Origin: CAVWGP01 sp963754645
GTDB lineage: Bacteria > Pseudomonadota > Alphaproteobacteria > Bin65
NCBI GenBank assembly: GCA_963754645.1
Contig: CAVWGP010000012.1
Span: 992,001-1,056,000, forward strand
Length of the DNA stretch: 64,000 bases
Direction of reading: 5' to 3'
A model generated the notes under the pieces. It ran no database searches. It saw only the letters and a program-made list of their open reading frames with translations, and was not told where the DNA came from. Positions 1-9,515 of this stretch are shown in pieces. Position 1 is the first letter of the stretch. Each line of letters opens with the position of its first letter. Made by a program: the position numbers and the translations under genes.

Positions 1-34
1 CCCGCGCCTCGCGGATTATTTCGAGCAGCGTCAT
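1..34 (-). CDS. 5' end of an unidentified protein (cut by window edge)
   Basis: An ATG on the minus strand at 32-34 overlaps the TGA of the thioesterase gene behind it in the arrangement ATGA, the usual sign of translational coupling. Only eleven codons are visible, beginning M-T-L-L-E-I-I-R-E-A-R. Tandem pairs of PaaI-type hotdog thioesterases are common in Alphaproteobacteria and this N-terminus would fit a second such protein, but that is inference from context; the visible residues do not prove it. Confidence 0.45.
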   Translation of the reverse strand, partial: MTLLEIIREAR

Positions 35-492
35 GCGCCGGCCCTGGGCGGCTTGCCGCCGCCGCCGAGGAACATGAAGGTGCTGCTCGCCGTCGCCACC
101 CGGTCGTGCGGATCGCTCTCATAGGCCTCGGCGCGCAGGAAGGCGATGTTGCGCGTGAGCTTGTAGACCTCCGCGCGGGCAAACAGATCGCGACCCGGCG
201 TCGCCGGGCGCAGATAGTCGATCCTGAGATCGAGGGTCGCGATACGCGAAGGCTTGTCCGGCGCGGTGATCGTCGCCAAGCCGCAAACCGTGTCGATCAG
301 CGTCGTCACCACGCCGCCATGCAGCACGCCGGTTTCGGGATTGCCGGCGAAGCGCGCCTGGTAAGGCAGCTTCATGATCGCCATGCCCTTGGCGCTGTGG
401 ACCATTTCGATGCCGAGCTCCTTGACATGCGGCACCACGCCGATGAAGACGCGCATGATTTCTTCGGCGCTGGGGGGTTTCGTTTCGCTCAC
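31..492 (-). CDS. PaaI-family hotdog-fold acyl-CoA thioesterase
   Basis: A 153-residue protein, the usual size of a single hotdog domain. The diagnostic segment is GVLHGGVVTTLIDTVCG (about residues 55-71): family members carry HGG followed by an Asp/Glu on the hotdog helix that activates water to hydrolyse an acyl-CoA thioester in the cytoplasm. A second conserved stretch, ATLDLRIDYLRP, follows. Which CoA ester is used cannot be told. The stop overlaps the ATG of the next gene on the same strand, so the two are probably co-transcribed. The divergently oriented Nudix gene starts 67 bases upstream of this gene's ATG. Confidence 0.85.
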   Translation of the reverse strand: MSETKPPSAEEIMRVFIGVVPHVKELGIEMVHSAKGMAIMKLPYQARFAGNPETGVLHGGVVTTLIDTVCGLATITAPDKPSRIATLDLRIDYLRPATPGRDLFARAEVYKLTRNIAFLRAEAYESDPHDRVATASSTFMFLGGGGKPPRAGA

Positions 493-559
493 GATCGGGG
501 GCTCGGCCGGGTCACGGCCACTTCTTGTCAGGAGCCGCGGCCAAGGTCAAATTGGCGCC

Positions 560-1132
560 ATGGCACCGCACGACGACAAGCCGCGCCGCACTCCCACCGG
601 GCAAGACACCGGACCCTCGGCCTGGAAAATCCCCGCCGGCGACGACCGCGAGCGCCTGGTGTGCACCGATTGCGGTTACATCCACTACGAGAACCCCAAG
701 ATCGTCGTCGGCGCGGTGGCGCTATGGGACGGCAAAGTGCTGCTGTGCCGCCGCGCGATCGAACCGCGCCGCGGCTATTGGACCGTGCCGGGCGGCTACA
801 TGGAGGCGCGCGAGACGACGTTCGAGGGCGCCAAGCGCGAGGCCTGGGAAGAAGCGCGCGCTCGCATCGAAATCGACGACCTGTTCGCCGTCTACAACAT
901 TCCGCGCATCAGCCAAGTCCATATGTTCTTCCGCGCAAGATTGATCGCGCCGGATTTCGCGCCCGGGCCGGAAAGCCTGGAAACCGCGCTCTTCGCCTGG
1001 CAAGACGTTCCCTTCGCCGAACTCGCCTTTCCGACGACGCGCTGGGCGCTCGATCACTACCGCGAGCTGGTCGGCGAGACCCGCTTCGCCGTTCGCACAA
1101 ATCCGGCGGGCGCGGCGAGCGGTTTTCGCTAA
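560..1132 (+). CDS. Nudix hydrolase with N-terminal zinc-ribbon-like segment
   Basis: A 190-residue protein. A CxxC pair (CTDCGYIHYENP, around residue 35) resembles the short zinc-binding N-terminus of many bacterial Nudix proteins. The Nudix box follows: G79, E85 and REAWEE at 93-98, giving the metal-binding glutamates that position Mg2+ for cleavage of a nucleoside diphosphate linked to another group. The Gly that normally closes the box is replaced by Arg. The ATG at 560 was preferred to ATGs further upstream because similarity begins just after it and the upstream part lies opposite the thioesterase gene. Substrate unknown. The 3' end overlaps the convergent TetR gene by a few bases. Confidence 0.85.
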   Translation: MAPHDDKPRRTPTGQDTGPSAWKIPAGDDRERLVCTDCGYIHYENPKIVVGAVALWDGKVLLCRRAIEPRRGYWTVPGGYMEARETTFEGAKREAWEEARARIEIDDLFAVYNIPRISQVHMFFRARLIAPDFAPGPESLETALFAWQDVPFAELAFPTTRWALDHYRELVGETRFAVRTNPAGAASGFR

Positions 1133-1707
1133 GGCAAACCGCGCATCGCGACGCGCACGATGGCGCGCAGCGCATCGGGCGTGGCGCCGGATTTTGCCAT
1201 CACATAGAGGCCCAGCATCGTCGAGGTGAGAAAATAGACGCGCCGGTCGCGCCGTTCGGGCTCGGCCGGCAGGGTCGGGTCCGAGGCGAGCGCGACGGCA
1301 AACGCGGCCCCAATTCGCTCGAGCGCGGCCTTGACCCGCTCGGCCACGGCCTTGTCGGACGCCGCCAATTCGACCGCCGTGTTGCACAACAGGCAGCCGC
1401 GCCGGTCGCCGCGATCCTCGATTGCGCGGATGACGGAGTCGAAAAACGCCTGGATGCGCTCGCGCCCGGCCGCCGTGCTGTTGCGCAGGACGCGCATCGA
1501 AGGGCCGATATCCTGCTCGACATAGCGATCGAGTGCGGCCAAGAAGAGCGTGCGCTTGTCGCCGAAGGTGCCGTACAGGCTGCCGCGACTGACGCGCAGC
1601 GCCTTGACCAGATCCTGAACCGAGGTCGCCTCGTAGCCTTTTTTCCAGAACAGGATTTTCGCGCGGTCGACGGCTTCGTCGGGCTGAAATTCTTTCGGTC
1701 GCGGCAT
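1129..1707 (-). CDS. TetR/AcrR-family transcriptional regulator
   Basis: A 192-residue protein with an N-terminal TetR helix-turn-helix at about residues 10-55 (FWKKGYEATSVQDLVKAL, VSRGSLYGTFGDKRTLF), the DNA-binding part, and a C-terminal all-helical ligand domain. The segment RRGCLLCNTAVELA near residue 105 is typical of the TetR_C subfamily found beside oxidoreductase and thioesterase genes. Likely a dimeric repressor released by a small molecule; target not evident, although the neighbouring YciB and Nudix genes are possible. Start ATG is clear. Confidence 0.88.
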   Translation of the reverse strand: MPRPKEFQPDEAVDRAKILFWKKGYEATSVQDLVKALRVSRGSLYGTFGDKRTLFLAALDRYVEQDIGPSMRVLRNSTAAGRERIQAFFDSVIRAIEDRGDRRGCLLCNTAVELAASDKAVAERVKAALERIGAAFAVALASDPTLPAEPERRDRRVYFLTSTMLGLYVMAKSGATPDALRAIVRVAMRGLP

Positions 1708-1738
1708 GGCGCCAGTTTATGTAACGATCGGTCCAAAA

Positions 1739-2398
1739 TCAACCGGGCGGCGCGGCGCGGGCGCCGCCGGGCTCGATCGAGTGCTTCTGGATCAGCGGCA
1801 CCTGCGAAACCGCAAATAGCAGCGTCAGCGGGAACATGCCCCAGGCCTTGAAGCTGACCCAAAACACTTCGGAAAAATTGCGCCAGATGAATTCGTTGAG
1901 GCAGGCGAGAAAGACGAAAAAAATCGCCCAGCGCAACGACAGCTTGCGCCAGCCATCGGGATCGAGCTGCAGGGCGTGGCCGAGCAGCGGCCGGAGAATC
2001 GGCCGGCCGATCGCCAGCCCGCCGAACAGCGCCGCCGCGAACAGGCTGTTGACGATCGTCGGCTTCATCTTGATGAAAATCGGGTCGCGAAACAGCAAAG
2101 TCAGGCCGCCGAAAATCAGAACCATGACGGCGGTCACCAGCGGCATGAGCGGCACGCGCCGCTCGATGCGGTAGGACAAGCCGAGCGAAACGACCACGGC
2201 GACCATCAAGACCGCCGTCGCGGCGATCAGGCCCGGATTGACCTCGGTCGGCGCCAAGGGGCGTGCCGGCGGAAAGACGTAGTCCCAGCCGATGTAGACG
2301 AAAAAAAACGCCGCCAAGGGCCCAAGCTCCAGCAGCATGCGGCGCAGCGAATGGCTGGCGTCGGGCGGCGCTGCGGCGGAGGCGGCGGGCTGGGTCAT
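1739..2398 (-). CDS. yciB: YciB/IspZ-family inner membrane septation protein
   Basis: A 219-residue multi-pass inner-membrane protein. Five or six hydrophobic segments are visible (LLELGPLAAFFFVYIGW, VLMVAVVVSLGL, LVTAVMVLIFGGLTLLF, FAAALFGGLAIGRPIL, AIFFVFLACLNEFIW, FPLTLLFAVSQVPLI). The motifs F.DPIFIKMKPTIVN and NEFIWR..SE.FWV.FK are hallmarks of YciB/IspZ (septation protein A), implicated in cell division and envelope synthesis. The start was placed at the ATG at 2396-2398; the frame stays open upstream but the extra sequence lies across the TIR gene and has no family similarity. Usually found near ftsY in this class; here ftsY is 30 kb away. Confidence 0.85.
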   Translation of the reverse strand: MTQPAASAAAPPDASHSLRRMLLELGPLAAFFFVYIGWDYVFPPARPLAPTEVNPGLIAATAVLMVAVVVSLGLSYRIERRVPLMPLVTAVMVLIFGGLTLLFRDPIFIKMKPTIVNSLFAAALFGGLAIGRPILRPLLGHALQLDPDGWRKLSLRWAIFFVFLACLNEFIWRNFSEVFWVSFKAWGMFPLTLLFAVSQVPLIQKHSIEPGGARAAPPG

Positions 2399-2467
2399 GC
2401 GCGCCCAATATAGAGATGCGGCGGATTGCGCCAAGAGGGTGTAATTAAGGGCAACCCCGGCGCAAAG

Positions 2468-5352
2468 ATGACCGATCCGAAACCACCCCAGCCGCCCGCG
2501 ATCGAACCCGGCTACAAATACTGGGCCTTCATCAGCTACAGCACGCGCGACGGCGGCGCGGCGCAAATCCTGTTGCGCAAACTCGAGACCTATCGCGTGC
2601 CGGCGCGCCTCGTGGGCAAGATCGGCCGCGACGGCGCCGTGCCGCGGCGCCTCTATCCGATCTTCCGCGACCGCGAGGAATTGCCGACCTCGGCCGATCT
2701 CGGCGCCGCCATTGCCGAAGCGCTGGCTGCCTCGCGCTTCCTCATCGTGCTGTGCTCGCGCCAATCGGCGCGCTCGCTGTGGGTCAACGAGGAGGTCCGC
2801 GAGTTCAAGCGCCTCGGCCGCGCCAATCGAATTCTCTGCTTGATCCTCGACGGCGAGCCCAACGCCACGGACAAGGGCAGCCTGGACGACGAGTGCTTCT
2901 GCCCCGCCCTGCGCTTTGCCGTCGACGCGTCCGGCGCCGTGACCGCCACCCGCGTCGAGCCGCTCGGCGCCGATTTGCGTCCGGGCATGGACGCGCCGGC
3001 AACGGCGTTGCTCAAACTGGTCGCCGGCATTGTCGGGGTCGATTTCGACGCCTTGGCCCAGCGCGAACGCAAGCGGCGCCTGTGGCGGCGCGTGCGCTCG
3101 GCCGGCGTGGCCGCCGGACTCGTGGCGCTCCTCGCCGGCGGCTGGCGGCTCGATCGCGAGGCGCACGAGCAGCGCTCGCTCGCCGCCGCGAAAGAGGCAT
3201 TCGATCTCATCGAACGCGAACAACACGGCGCCGCGATCCGGCGCCTCTCCGCGATATTGCCGGCCCGCGCCGGCAATTTTTTCCGGCCGCTGTCGCCCAG
3301 TGCCGCGAGCGCCTTGGCCTCGGCGCTGGAACGCAACAATCTCGCGTTCGTGCTAGGCGGCATGCGCAAGGAGACCGACAGCCTGCATTTCAGCGGCGAC
3401 GGCGCGCTGCTGCTGACCGCCTCGCGCGACAATGCGGTGCGCCTGTGGGATGCGCGCAACGGCCAGCTGCGCTTTGCCCTGCCCCATCCGCGCACGCAGG
3501 ATCGCATCTGGCGCGCCGCGTTTCTCGATGCCGGCGCCACCATCGCCAGCGCCGGCCAGGACCGCACGGTGCGCTTTTTCCGCGCCGACACCGGCGCGCC
3601 GCTGCCGCGCTCGGAAAACGCTCTCGATCACGGCGCCGCCATCCGCGTTCTCGCGGCCGAGGCGAACGGCGCCGTCTTCGCGACCGGCGCGGACAACGGC
3701 GAAATCGCCTATTGGATTTCGGCAAGGCGCGAACAGGAATGGCGCATCGCGGCGCATCAAGGCGCCGTCAACCAACTCGTCTTCGCCCAAGGCGGCGCTC
3801 TACTGGCGAGCGCCGGCGGCGACGGCGCGGTCCGGCTGTGGGACGCCGCCAGCGGACGCGGCTTGCCGAGCTGCGCGATCCCGACGCGGCGCAAGCGCCG
3901 ATGCATCACGTCGCGCTCGCGCCGTCGGGCCGCCGCGCCGTCACCTTGAACGAAAGCCGCGAGGCGCTGCTGTGGGACCTCGGCGACCTTGCCGCGCCCC
4001 GTATCGTCGCGCGCCTTGCCCATGACGGCCTCGTGCATCACGCCGCATTCGATCCCGCCGAACGCCGCATCGCGACGGCCTCGGCGGATCGCGGCGCGCG
4101 CCTCTGGGATGCCGCGACCGGCGCCGCGATCGGCGTGCCGATGCGCCACCGCCATTCGGTTCGCCACGTCGTCTTCCATCCCGGCGGCGCCTGGATCGCA
4201 ACTTCGAGCCAGGACAATTCGGCGCGCCTGTGGGATGCCCAGACCGGCGCGCCGCTCGACGGCCACGATTTGCGCGGCCACGCGCATTTCACCTGGCTCG
4301 CCGCCTTCGATCCCGCCGGGCGGCGGCTCGCCACGGCGTCGAGCGACATGACCGTGCGCCTGTGGGATATCGCGGCGGCGCGCGATGTCGCGGTTCTGCG
4401 CGCCCATGGCGGCCCGGTGCGGCGGGCGCGCTTCGATCCGGCCGGACAGCGCCTCGTCAGCGCCGGCGAGGACGGACGCGTGGTGCTGTGGGACGCGGTG
4501 CGCGGCGACGTGATCAAGCAGGCGCCGCGTTTTCCCGTCGCCGCTTACAGCGCGTCGTTCGACGCGCGCGGCGAGCGCGTGGTGATCGCCCTGCACGACG
4601 GCACCGCGCGCATCTGGACGCTTGCCGGCGACGCGTTTCAAATTCTCGAGCCGCCCGGCGAACGGCGCGGCCGCCCGGTGATCGACGCCGATTTCGATCG
4701 CGCCGGACGGCGAATCGTGACGGCGACCTTCGGCGGCGACAATCGCGCCCGCCTGTTCGATGCCGCGACCGGCGCCTTTCTCAACCTCGAATTTCAGGAG
4801 CCGGCGCTGCGCCGGCCGCTGTGGTCGGCGCGCTTTCATCCCGACGGGCGCCGCGTGCTGATCGGCGCGCACAACGAGCGCGGCTTGATCTGGGACACGG
4901 CGGGCGCCGCGCCGGTCATCCACTTGAACCGGCACAGCCAAAGCGTCAATGCCGCCGTTTATAGCGCCGATGGCAGGCTGGCGCTCACGCTCTCGGCCGA
5001 CCGCACGGCGCGGCTGTGGCGCGCCGACGATGGCGTCCACCTCCACTTGTTGGCGCCGCACGACGATTTTTTGTTGAGCGGCGCCTTCTCGCCCGACGGC
5101 GCCGTCGTCGTGACGTCGACGCGTGGCGGCATCTTGCGGTTTTTTTCGAGCACGACCGGCCGTCTGCTCGCCGAACGAGTCGTTCCCGGCCGGCCGCCGA
5201 TCGCGTCCGTCGATTTCTCGCCCGACGGGCGGCGCCTCGCCCTGGGCCTCGACGACGGCACCGTGCGGCTGATGAGCAGCGACATCGACGAGCAAGCGCT
5301 GCTCGACCGCGCCCGCGCCCATCTCGCCGCGACCAAAGCGGCGCCCGATTGA
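2468..5352 (+). CDS. TIR domain - transmembrane - WD40 double propeller protein, with a single-base frameshift
   Basis: Residues 16-150 form a TIR domain: FISYS at 21-25, YPIFRDREELPT in the loop region, and SLWVNEE with W105 and E108/E109 at the place where enzymatic TIR domains keep the NAD-cleaving glutamate. A hydrophobic segment (about 211-227) follows, then some fifteen repeats ending in LWD-like tetrads (RLWDARNG, RLWDAASG, RLWDAQTG and others), enough for two seven-bladed WD40 propellers. The frame shifts by one base near 3860, inside the blade ending in WDAASGRG; the remaining eleven or so blades continue in another frame to the TGA at 5350-5352. Corrected length is about 960 residues. 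The shift could be a sequencing indel or real inactivation. ATG 2468 is preferred to an upstream TTG at 2426. Probably a membrane-tethered sensor; function inferred from domains only. Confidence 0.75.
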
Positions 5353-5354
5353 AC

Positions 5355-6668
5355 CTAGGCCGCGACGCTGCGCAGGATGCGCGGGTACCAAAGCCACATC
5401 AGCAGGCCGCGCACCGCGAAAAAGGCCATGAACGCGGCCCACAACCCGTGATTGCCGAGAACGGGCATCAGTCCGTAGCCGAGCGCCAGCAGGAGGACGA
5501 CGGCCAGCGCCATGCCGTTGCGCATCTCGACCGTGCGCGTGGCGCCGATATAGATCCCGTCGAATTGGAAGCACCAGACGGCGACGACCGGCAGCGCCAC
5601 CGCCCAGGGCAAATAGCGCAACGACTCGGCGCGCACCGCGTCGATGGTGGTCAGCAGATTTATGAGGCCGGGGCCGAACAGGGCGAAAGCCGCGCCCGCC
5701 AGGAGCGCGATGCCGCCCGCCCAGATCGTCGTCACGCGCACGGCGCGGCTCAGCCCGGCGCGGTCGCGCGCGCCGATGGCGCCGCCGACCAAGGTCTCCG
5801 CCGCGTTGGCGAAGGCGTCGAGGCCGTAGGAGGCGATGAACATCAGGTTGAGCAGCACCGCGTTGGCGGCGAGGACGACGTCGCCCTGGCGCGCGCCCTG
5901 GCTCGCGAACCAGGCGAAGCCGGAAACCAGGCACAGCGTGCGCAGGAAAATATTGCCGTTGACGTGCAGCAGGCCGAAGAGCCGGGCGCGGTCGAACAGA
6001 TGCGGGCCGAACCAGCGGCCCGGCCGGCCGCGATGGGCATGCCAAACCGCGACGGCGGCAATGAGCGCGCCGGCCACTTCCGAAATCAGCGTGGCCAGCG
6101 CCACGCCCGCGATCCCCCAGCCGAGCTCGACCACGAACCACAGGGCCAGCACAACGTTGAGGCCGTTCTGGAAAAAGGTCAGCGCCAGCACGGTGCGCAT
6201 ATGCGCCATGCCGATGAGCCAGCCGAGTGCCACATAGGACAGCAACGCCGCCGGCGCGCCCCAGATGCGGACGGCGACATAGTCGCGCCCGAAACTCTCG
6301 ACCTTGGCGCTGCCGCCCATCAGCGCGAAGGCGGCCTCGGCCAGCGGCGCCTGCAGGGCGATGAGCAGCGCGCCGATCAGGAAGGCGAGCAGCGTGCCGC
6401 GCACGGTCACCGCGCGCAATTCTTGCTCGTCGCCGGCACCCTTGGCCTGGGCGACGAAGCCCGTCGTCGCCATGCGCAGAAAGCCGAAGACCCAATAGAT
6501 GTAGTTGAAAAACAGCGCGCCCAACGCCACGCCGCCGATATAGGCCGGATCGGGCAGATGCCCCATCACGCCGGTCTGCACCGCGCCCATCAAGGGCACG
6601 GTAAGATTCGACAAGATGATCGGAACGACGAGCGCCCAGACCTGGCGATGGCCGATGCCGGACCTCAC
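5355..6668 (-). CDS. MATE-family multidrug/Na+ (or H+) antiporter
   Basis: A 437-residue integral membrane protein with about twelve hydrophobic segments in two similar halves. The N-terminal segment VWALVVPIILSNLTVPLMGAVQTGVMG and the mid-protein AETLVGGAIGARDRAG are characteristic of the DinF/NorM branch of MATE exporters, which expel cationic or toxic organic compounds using an ion gradient. I read the start as GTG (minus strand, 6666-6668); the frame is open upstream but that part lies within the next gene. Seven bases separate it from the SH3-protein gene, so the two are probably in one transcript. Confidence 0.88.
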   Translation of the reverse strand: MRSGIGHRQVWALVVPIILSNLTVPLMGAVQTGVMGHLPDPAYIGGVALGALFFNYIYWVFGFLRMATTGFVAQAKGAGDEQELRAVTVRGTLLAFLIGALLIALQAPLAEAAFALMGGSAKVESFGRDYVAVRIWGAPAALLSYVALGWLIGMAHMRTVLALTFFQNGLNVVLALWFVVELGWGIAGVALATLISEVAGALIAAVAVWHAHRGRPGRWFGPHLFDRARLFGLLHVNGNIFLRTLCLVSGFAWFASQGARQGDVVLAANAVLLNLMFIASYGLDAFANAAETLVGGAIGARDRAGLSRAVRVTTIWAGGIALLAGAAFALFGPGLINLLTTIDAVRAESLRYLPWAVALPVVAVWCFQFDGIYIGATRTVEMRNGMALAVVLLLALGYGLMPVLGNHGLWAAFMAFFAVRGLLMWLWYPRILRSVAA

Positions 6669-6675
6669 CGCTGCG

Positions 6676-7383
6676 CTAGTCGCCGGCAATGAAGACCGTG
6701 ATCTTCCATGCGCCGCCCTTCTTGGCGAAGATCGCGCGGTGGTCGATGGCGCTGCGGAGGTACTTCTGTTCCATATACGCCGTTCGCTTGTCGGCAAGCT
6801 CGATCTTGCTCCAGCCGGCGCGGCGGAAGAACGGGCCGGATGCGCGTCTGCTATTCGCATCCGCCACGACTTTGACGACTTCGTCGCCGAGGCGCGCCAC
6901 GACCGCCGATTGAGCGTTCGGCGCGGCGTGCGCGGCGATGTTCTTGCCGATGACGACATAGGCTTCGAACGTGTCGATCTTGCCGAGCTCGACGTTCCAC
7001 GTGTAGGGCGCCGCGAATTCGGCACGATTTTTTTCGAACCGGCCGCCATGCTCCAGCACCCAGAGCAACTCGTCCCACAGCGCCGGATCGGCGCGGACCA
7101 TCTTGGCGAAGGCGGCATGGCCTGCCTGTCCACCGAAACTCAGATTCACCTTGGGATCGAAATGGGCGAGCGCGCGCTTGACGTCCTTGGCCTTCGCCGC
7201 CGCAATCAGCTCGGCGCGCATTTTGACCAGCGATGGATCCTTGCTCGCCTCGTCGACGATCGGGACTTTTTGCGCGAGCGCCGGCGCGATCATCAGGATC
7301 AAGGCAGCCAGCGCCGATGCCATTCGCTCGAAATGGGCAAAGCGCCTGCGCGGTTTCGGATTTCCGCTTGAATTATTCGGCAT
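6676..7383 (-). CDS. Secreted SH3-domain protein
   Basis: A 235-residue protein. A basic N-terminus is followed by a hydrophobic signal segment (MASALAALILMIAPALA) and a likely cleavage after ALA, predicting export to the periplasm. The mature part has a helical region (SLVKMRAELIAAAKAKDVKRALAHF) and a bacterial SH3-like module (YVVIGKNIAAHAAPNAQS followed by VVARLGDEVVKVV), a fold often involved in binding cell-wall or protein partners. Its ATG overlaps the stop of the gamma-glutamyltransferase gene by one base (TGATG), implying coupled translation. Function unknown. A later internal Met directly before the signal core is an alternative start. Confidence 0.72.
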   Translation of the reverse strand: MPNNSSGNPKPRRRFAHFERMASALAALILMIAPALAQKVPIVDEASKDPSLVKMRAELIAAAKAKDVKRALAHFDPKVNLSFGGQAGHAAFAKMVRADPALWDELLWVLEHGGRFEKNRAEFAAPYTWNVELGKIDTFEAYVVIGKNIAAHAAPNAQSAVVARLGDEVVKVVADANSRRASGPFFRRAGWSKIELADKRTAYMEQKYLRSAIDHRAIFAKKGGAWKITVFIAGD

Positions 7384-9176
7384 CACCGCCCCGCCGCATA
7401 GTTTTGCATCTGGCGCGGATTGGCCGCCGCCTTGAGCGTGCCGTCCGCCTCGCGTCCGACCGCGCAAACGCGGCCCAGCGCCCACTCGCCCATGCGTTCG
7501 AGCTTGTGGCCGCGTTTTTCCAGCGCCGCCTGGGTCGCGGCTGGCAGCCGGTCCTCGATCTGCAGCACGCCGGGGCGCGACTCGCGCGGATAGAACGAAT
7601 TCGGATGATGCATGCTGAGCACCGCCGGCTTATCGATCGCCGCCTGGAGATTCATCTTGCCGTGCACGTGGCGCAGGAACATGAGCGACGCCCACACATC
7701 CTGGCCGTCGCCGCCGGGCGAGCCCCAGGCGAGCGCGGGCTTGCCGTCGCGCGTCGCCAAACCGGGCGTGAGCGTGCTGCGCGGCCGCTTGTTCGGCGCC
7801 AGGCTGGCGGGCAGGCCTTCCTCGAGCCAGAACATTTGCGCCCGCGTGCCGAGGCAGAAGCCGAGTTCCGGAATGACCGGCGAGCTTTGCAGCCAGCCGC
7901 CGCTCGGCATGCAGGAAATCATGTTGCCGAAACGGTCGGCGACCGAAACATGGACCGTATCCGCGGCGACAAGGCCCTGCGCCGCGCGCGTTTTCGCGAG
8001 ATCGGCGTTGGGTTCGCCGACGCCAGGCACGACGGGAATGTTGCGGCCGATCGATTGCGGCATCTTGACGGTGCGGTTCGGCAGCGTGCCGGGGCGGAGA
8101 TCGTGCGAAGCCTGCGCGCCGATCAGGCCGCGGCGCCGCGCATTGTAATCGTCGCTCAGCAATTCCCCCATCGGCACGTCGACGAAATCGGGATCGCCAT
8201 ACCAGGCCTCGCGGTCGGCGAAGGCGAGCTTCCAGGCCTCGACAAACAAATGGAGGAATTCGTCGCCGACCGGATCGAGCCGGTCGAGATCGTCGCCCGC
8301 GAGCAGGGCGAGCACCTGCAACAACGCCGGTCCCTGGCCCCAAGGCTGGGTCTTGTGGACGCGCCAGCCCTTGTAGTCGTAGGCCGCGGGCGCTTCGTAT
8401 TTCGGTTTCCAGCGCGCGAGATCGTCGGCCGTCAGCACGCCCTTGTTGTGCCGGCCCGAAGCGTCGAACACCGCCTGGGTCGCGCTGAACCTGCCCATCG
8501 CTTCGGCGACGAAGCCGCTGTAGTAGGCGCGATAGGCGCCGTCGATTTGCGCCTCGCGCCCGCCGCCCGCTGCCTCGCCTTCCTTGAGTAGGCGCTCGAA
8601 GGTCGCGGCCAGGACGGTGTTGCGGACCATGCTGCCGACCGCCGGCACCGCGCCGCCGGGCAGATAGGTCGCGGCCGAGCTCGGCCAATGTTGCTTGAAC
8701 AACTCGGCGACCGTCGTCAGCGTCGTGTTCATCGCCGGAGTCACCGGATAGCCGTTGCGCGCGTAATGGATCGCCGGCTCGATGATGTCGCTGAGCCGCA
8801 TCGTGCCGTGATCGCGCAGCAGCGTGAGCCAGCCGCCGACGGTGCCGGGCACGACGGCGGCGAGCAGGCCGGTGCCGGGCACGAGATCGAGGCCCTGCGC
8901 CTTGTAATGGGCGATCGTCGCTTTGGCCGGCGCCGGGCCCTGGCCGCAAATCACTTCGATCTTGCCGGTCTTGGCGCTGTAGAAAACCGCCGGCAGATCG
9001 CCGCCGGGGCCATTTTGGTTCGGCTCGACGACCTGCAGGCACAAGCCGGTGGCGGCGGCGGCGTCGAAGGCATTGCCGCCGCGTTCCAGCATGCCCATGC
9101 CGACGGCGGTGGCGACCCAATGGGTCGAGGCGATCATGCCGAAACTGCCGCGAAGCTCGGGGCGCGTGGTGAACAT
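7383..9176 (-). CDS. ggt: Gamma-glutamyltransferase-family N-terminal nucleophile hydrolase
   Basis: A 597-residue member of the gamma-glutamyltranspeptidase family. The early motif ASTHWVATAVGMGMLERGGNAFDAA and the processing site region DTVHVSVADRFGNMIS are typical: T407 would become the N-terminal nucleophile after autocleavage into large and small subunits. GSPGGDGQ near residue 490 contributes to the oxyanion pocket. No signal peptide is visible, unlike the periplasmic E. coli enzyme, so this belongs to the leaderless group often encoded near transporters; substrate may be a gamma-glutamyl or related amide compound rather than glutathione. Heads a probable three-gene transcript with the SH3 and MATE genes. 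Confidence 0.88.
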   Translation of the reverse strand: MFTTRPELRGSFGMIASTHWVATAVGMGMLERGGNAFDAAAATGLCLQVVEPNQNGPGGDLPAVFYSAKTGKIEVICGQGPAPAKATIAHYKAQGLDLVPGTGLLAAVVPGTVGGWLTLLRDHGTMRLSDIIEPAIHYARNGYPVTPAMNTTLTTVAELFKQHWPSSAATYLPGGAVPAVGSMVRNTVLAATFERLLKEGEAAGGGREAQIDGAYRAYYSGFVAEAMGRFSATQAVFDASGRHNKGVLTADDLARWKPKYEAPAAYDYKGWRVHKTQPWGQGPALLQVLALLAGDDLDRLDPVGDEFLHLFVEAWKLAFADREAWYGDPDFVDVPMGELLSDDYNARRRGLIGAQASHDLRPGTLPNRTVKMPQSIGRNIPVVPGVGEPNADLAKTRAAQGLVAADTVHVSVADRFGNMISCMPSGGWLQSSPVIPELGFCLGTRAQMFWLEEGLPASLAPNKRPRSTLTPGLATRDGKPALAWGSPGGDGQDVWASLMFLRHVHGKMNLQAAIDKPAVLSMHHPNSFYPRESRPGVLQIEDRLPAATQAALEKRGHKLERMGEWALGRVCAVGREADGTLKAAANPRQMQNYAAGR

Positions 9177-9199
9177 GGTCTTCTCCTATGGCCGATCGT

Positions 9200-9512
9200 T
9201 CAGCCGCTGCCCGGCGCGTCGACGACGGTGTCGCGATGGCGCCGGTAGATCAGCCAAAGATTGCGCAGATAGACGATCAAACCCGCGCTTTGGCCGACAA
9301 TCAAAACGGGCTCGACGCGCTGAACGCCGTAGACCAGCACGATGAGGGCGCCGGCGATACTCATATACCAAAACGCCCGCGGGATCACGCTCATGCCCGC
9401 CCGCTCGCTCGCCAGCCATTGGATAAGAAAGCGCAGGAAAAAGAAAGATTGGCCGAGCAAGGCCGATGATGACCCACGGGTCCTGGAACTGACCCCATAA
9501 TTTTTGCAGCAC
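9200..9512 (-). CDS. Lipid-A-disaccharide synthase N-terminal-like small membrane protein, single-base frameshift
   Basis: Both halves of one small protein are present in adjacent frames: an N-terminal part (LQKLWGQFQDPWVIIGL) read from a GTG at 9510-9512, and the rest starting LGQSFFFLRFLIQW and ending near VYLRNLWLIYRRHR. Together they match the LpxB N-terminal domain family, about 100 residues with three membrane segments, usually encoded beside GT2 and ArnT-type genes. The junction is at 9459-9460, where one extra base breaks the frame; without it the protein reads through as GLLGQSFF. It lies four bases from the GT2 gene, so they are co-transcribed. Role presumed in lipid-linked sugar transfer. 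Confidence 0.75.
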
Positions 9513-9515
9513 GAC

